From Alteromonas indica (lineage in GTDB: Bacteria > Pseudomonadota > Gammaproteobacteria > Enterobacterales > Alteromonadaceae): DNA of 64,000 bases. Position 1 is the stretch's first letter. The number at the start of each line of letters is the position of its first letter. Where the stretch lies: contig PYVY01000007.1 in NCBI GenBank assembly GCA_003056425.1, forward strand, positions 1 through 64,000, in the 5' to 3' direction. A program made the position numbers and the translations under genes. Shown in pieces: positions 62,965 to 64,000 of the stretch. The notes below the pieces were generated by a model that worked only from the letters and a program-made list of their open reading frames with translations, did not search any database and was not told where the DNA came from.

Positions 62965-64000
62965 CTAGTCGTCTTTGCTTAAGTCGCCGTAGGCGTGCAA
63001 GCGGTTGTACAGGGTTTTCGTACTGATCCCTAGCATTTCAGCGGCCAGGGTCTTATTACCGTTCACTTTTTCAAGTGTGGCATAAATCAGCTCTTTTTCG
63101 ACATCTTCAATAGTACGGCCAGCTTGCAGCGCCGGGGTAGTCGATTGCTTTTTAGCAAATGGTGATTCAATCGTTTTGGGTAATTCGATATCCTGTTTAT
63201 CCGGATCGCTCATGATGGCCGCGCGATGTACAAAGTGACGCAATTCGCGGACATTACCCGGCCAGTCGTAGGCTTTGAGCGTATCTAACTGGGCGTCTTT
63301 CCATGCAAAGCTGGTATTATTTTCTTTGTTTAGTTCCGCAATAAACGAGGTTGCCAGCAAAGGAATATCTTCCTTACGCTCACGCAGTGGTGGGATAGTG
63401 ATAGGAAATACCGCCAGTCGGAAATAAATATCTTCACGCAGCACCTTGCTCTCGGCAATTTCTTCCATCTGCCGGTTGGTAGCCGACACGACCCGACAAT
63501 TTACGGGTATTGTTTTGGTGCCACCAACGCGTATAACAACCTTATTTTCGAGTACGCGAAGCAGGTTAGGCTGCATATCGATAGGCATTTCGGTTATCTC
63601 GTCTAAAAACAAGGTACCGTTTTCTGCTTGCTCGAATACGCCGGCTTTACGTCCCACTGCACCGGTAAAAGCGCCTTTCTCATGCCCAAATAACTCGCTG
63701 CCAATCAGCTCTTTGGAGAATGCACCGCAGTTAGTGGCAATATAGGGGCCTTCGACATCAGAAGCTGCATGGATAGCTTCAGCCACCACTTCTTTACCTA
63801 CACCACTTTCACCTAACAGCATTACGTTTGCGCTGGTACGGCTAACCCGTTCAATAAGCTTATATAGCTCTTTCATTGACGGCGATTCGCCGATCAAATG
63901 GCCAAAATACTTCTTAATAGTGGCGTTGCCGGTTTCACTTTTCTTTTCTTTTTTACCGCTCAATACCGCTTCAATTTCTTCGCGCTGTATTGGCTTTACG
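62965..64000 (-). CDS. NtrC-family sigma-54-dependent response regulator, 5' end beyond the window
   Basis: Partial; the frame is open to the window edge. The first visible residues, VKPIQREEIEAVLSGKK, look like the end of a receiver domain (Lys-Pro), so a start at TTG 63963 is probably false. The AAA+ domain covers the middle: Walker A GESGVGKE, the sigma-54 contact loop GAFTGA, Walker B GTLFLDEI, and arginine region LREDIYFRLAVFPITIPPLRERKEDIP. The C-terminus has a Fis-type helix-turn-helix: VEKELIYATLEKVNGNKTLAAEMLGISTKTLYNRL. It activates sigma-54 promoters after phosphorylation. As the first visible gene of the signalling operon, it is a likely output of that relay. Confidence 0.93.
   Translation of the reverse strand, partial: VKPIQREEIEAVLSGKKEKKSETGNATIKKYFGHLIGESPSMKELYKLIERVSRTSANVMLLGESGVGKEVVAEAIHAASDVEGPYIATNCGAFSKELIGSELFGHEKGAFTGAVGRKAGVFEQAENGTLFLDEITEMPIDMQPNLLRVLENKVVIRVGGTKTIPVNCRVVSATNRQMEEIAESKVLREDIYFRLAVFPITIPPLRERKEDIPLLATSFIAELNKENNTSFAWKDAQLDTLKAYDWPGNVRELRHFVHRAAIMSDPDKQDIELPKTIESPFAKKQSTTPALQAGRTIEDVEKELIYATLEKVNGNKTLAAEMLGISTKTLYNRLHAYGDLSKDD

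Overview
The window looks like chromosome from a polysaccharide-degrading gammaproteobacterium, most likely Alteromonadaceae-like. This rests on family content (two TonB-dependent receptors of the TIGR01782 type, a tryptophan-halogenase-like gene inside a glycan locus, an E. coli-type asd, GlpK/GlpR/GlpD, an MlaA-RND pair). No 16S gene is present, so the assignment is inference. The sequence is mostly dense ordinary chromosome, broken by several gene-poor stretches filled with repeats.

Layout. 1-925: repeat array 1. 926-3526: a PAS-GAF-PAS-GGDEF-EAL signalling gene cut in two by one in-frame stop. 3746-6605: sulfotransferase, CBS-pair protein, secreted alpha/beta hydrolase. 6750-7275: repeat array 2. 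7330-9961: a decayed alpha-galactoside locus in which a deletion seems to have fused the 5' part of a TonB receptor to a GH36 alpha-galactosidase lacking its N-terminus. 10246-14293: glycerol catabolism (glpK, divergent glpR, glpD) with GlpR-like operator sites. 14470-24966: cupin, asd, old yellow enzyme, a two-subunit molybdenum hydroxylase, a Kef-type antiporter, a PagL-like deacylase, and a LysE exporter beside an Lrp regulator. 25148-25232: tRNA-Tyr with a strong stringent-type promoter, then about 1.4 kb without a convincing gene.

26717-41536 is the main functional unit: seven co-directional genes (GH95, TonB receptor, tryptophan-halogenase-like protein, GH35, GH31 with a PA14 insert, SGNH esterase, GH43). 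The combination closely resembles the xyloglucan-utilization loci known from Cellvibrio and Xanthomonas. The enzymes would strip fucose, galactose, xylose, acetyl and arabinose groups from xyloglucan oligosaccharides imported by the TonB receptor. No endo-xyloglucanase or beta-glucosidase lies in the window.

41708-52795: housekeeping and envelope genes, including a CurA-like reductase, a DsbA/FrnE-like protein, an atypical receiver, an EEP-family enzyme, a BON protein, MlaA and an RND exporter, plus a 19-bp tandem repeat. 52980-53885: repeat array 3. 54366-58553: small envelope and stress-type genes (small lipoprotein, DUF1328, DUF2383, CC0125-type lipoprotein, a YqjD/YqjE/YqjK-like cluster). 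58724-64000: a five-gene phosphorelay operon (NtrC-type regulator running off the window, a stand-alone DHp-like protein, a CHASE3 histidine kinase, a single-domain receiver, and a REC-HK-REC-REC hybrid).

The least explained signals are the three repeat arrays that share a GACAnCCA core, the 75-residue stand-alone DHp protein, and the deletion scar joining the TonB receptor and GH36 remnants.
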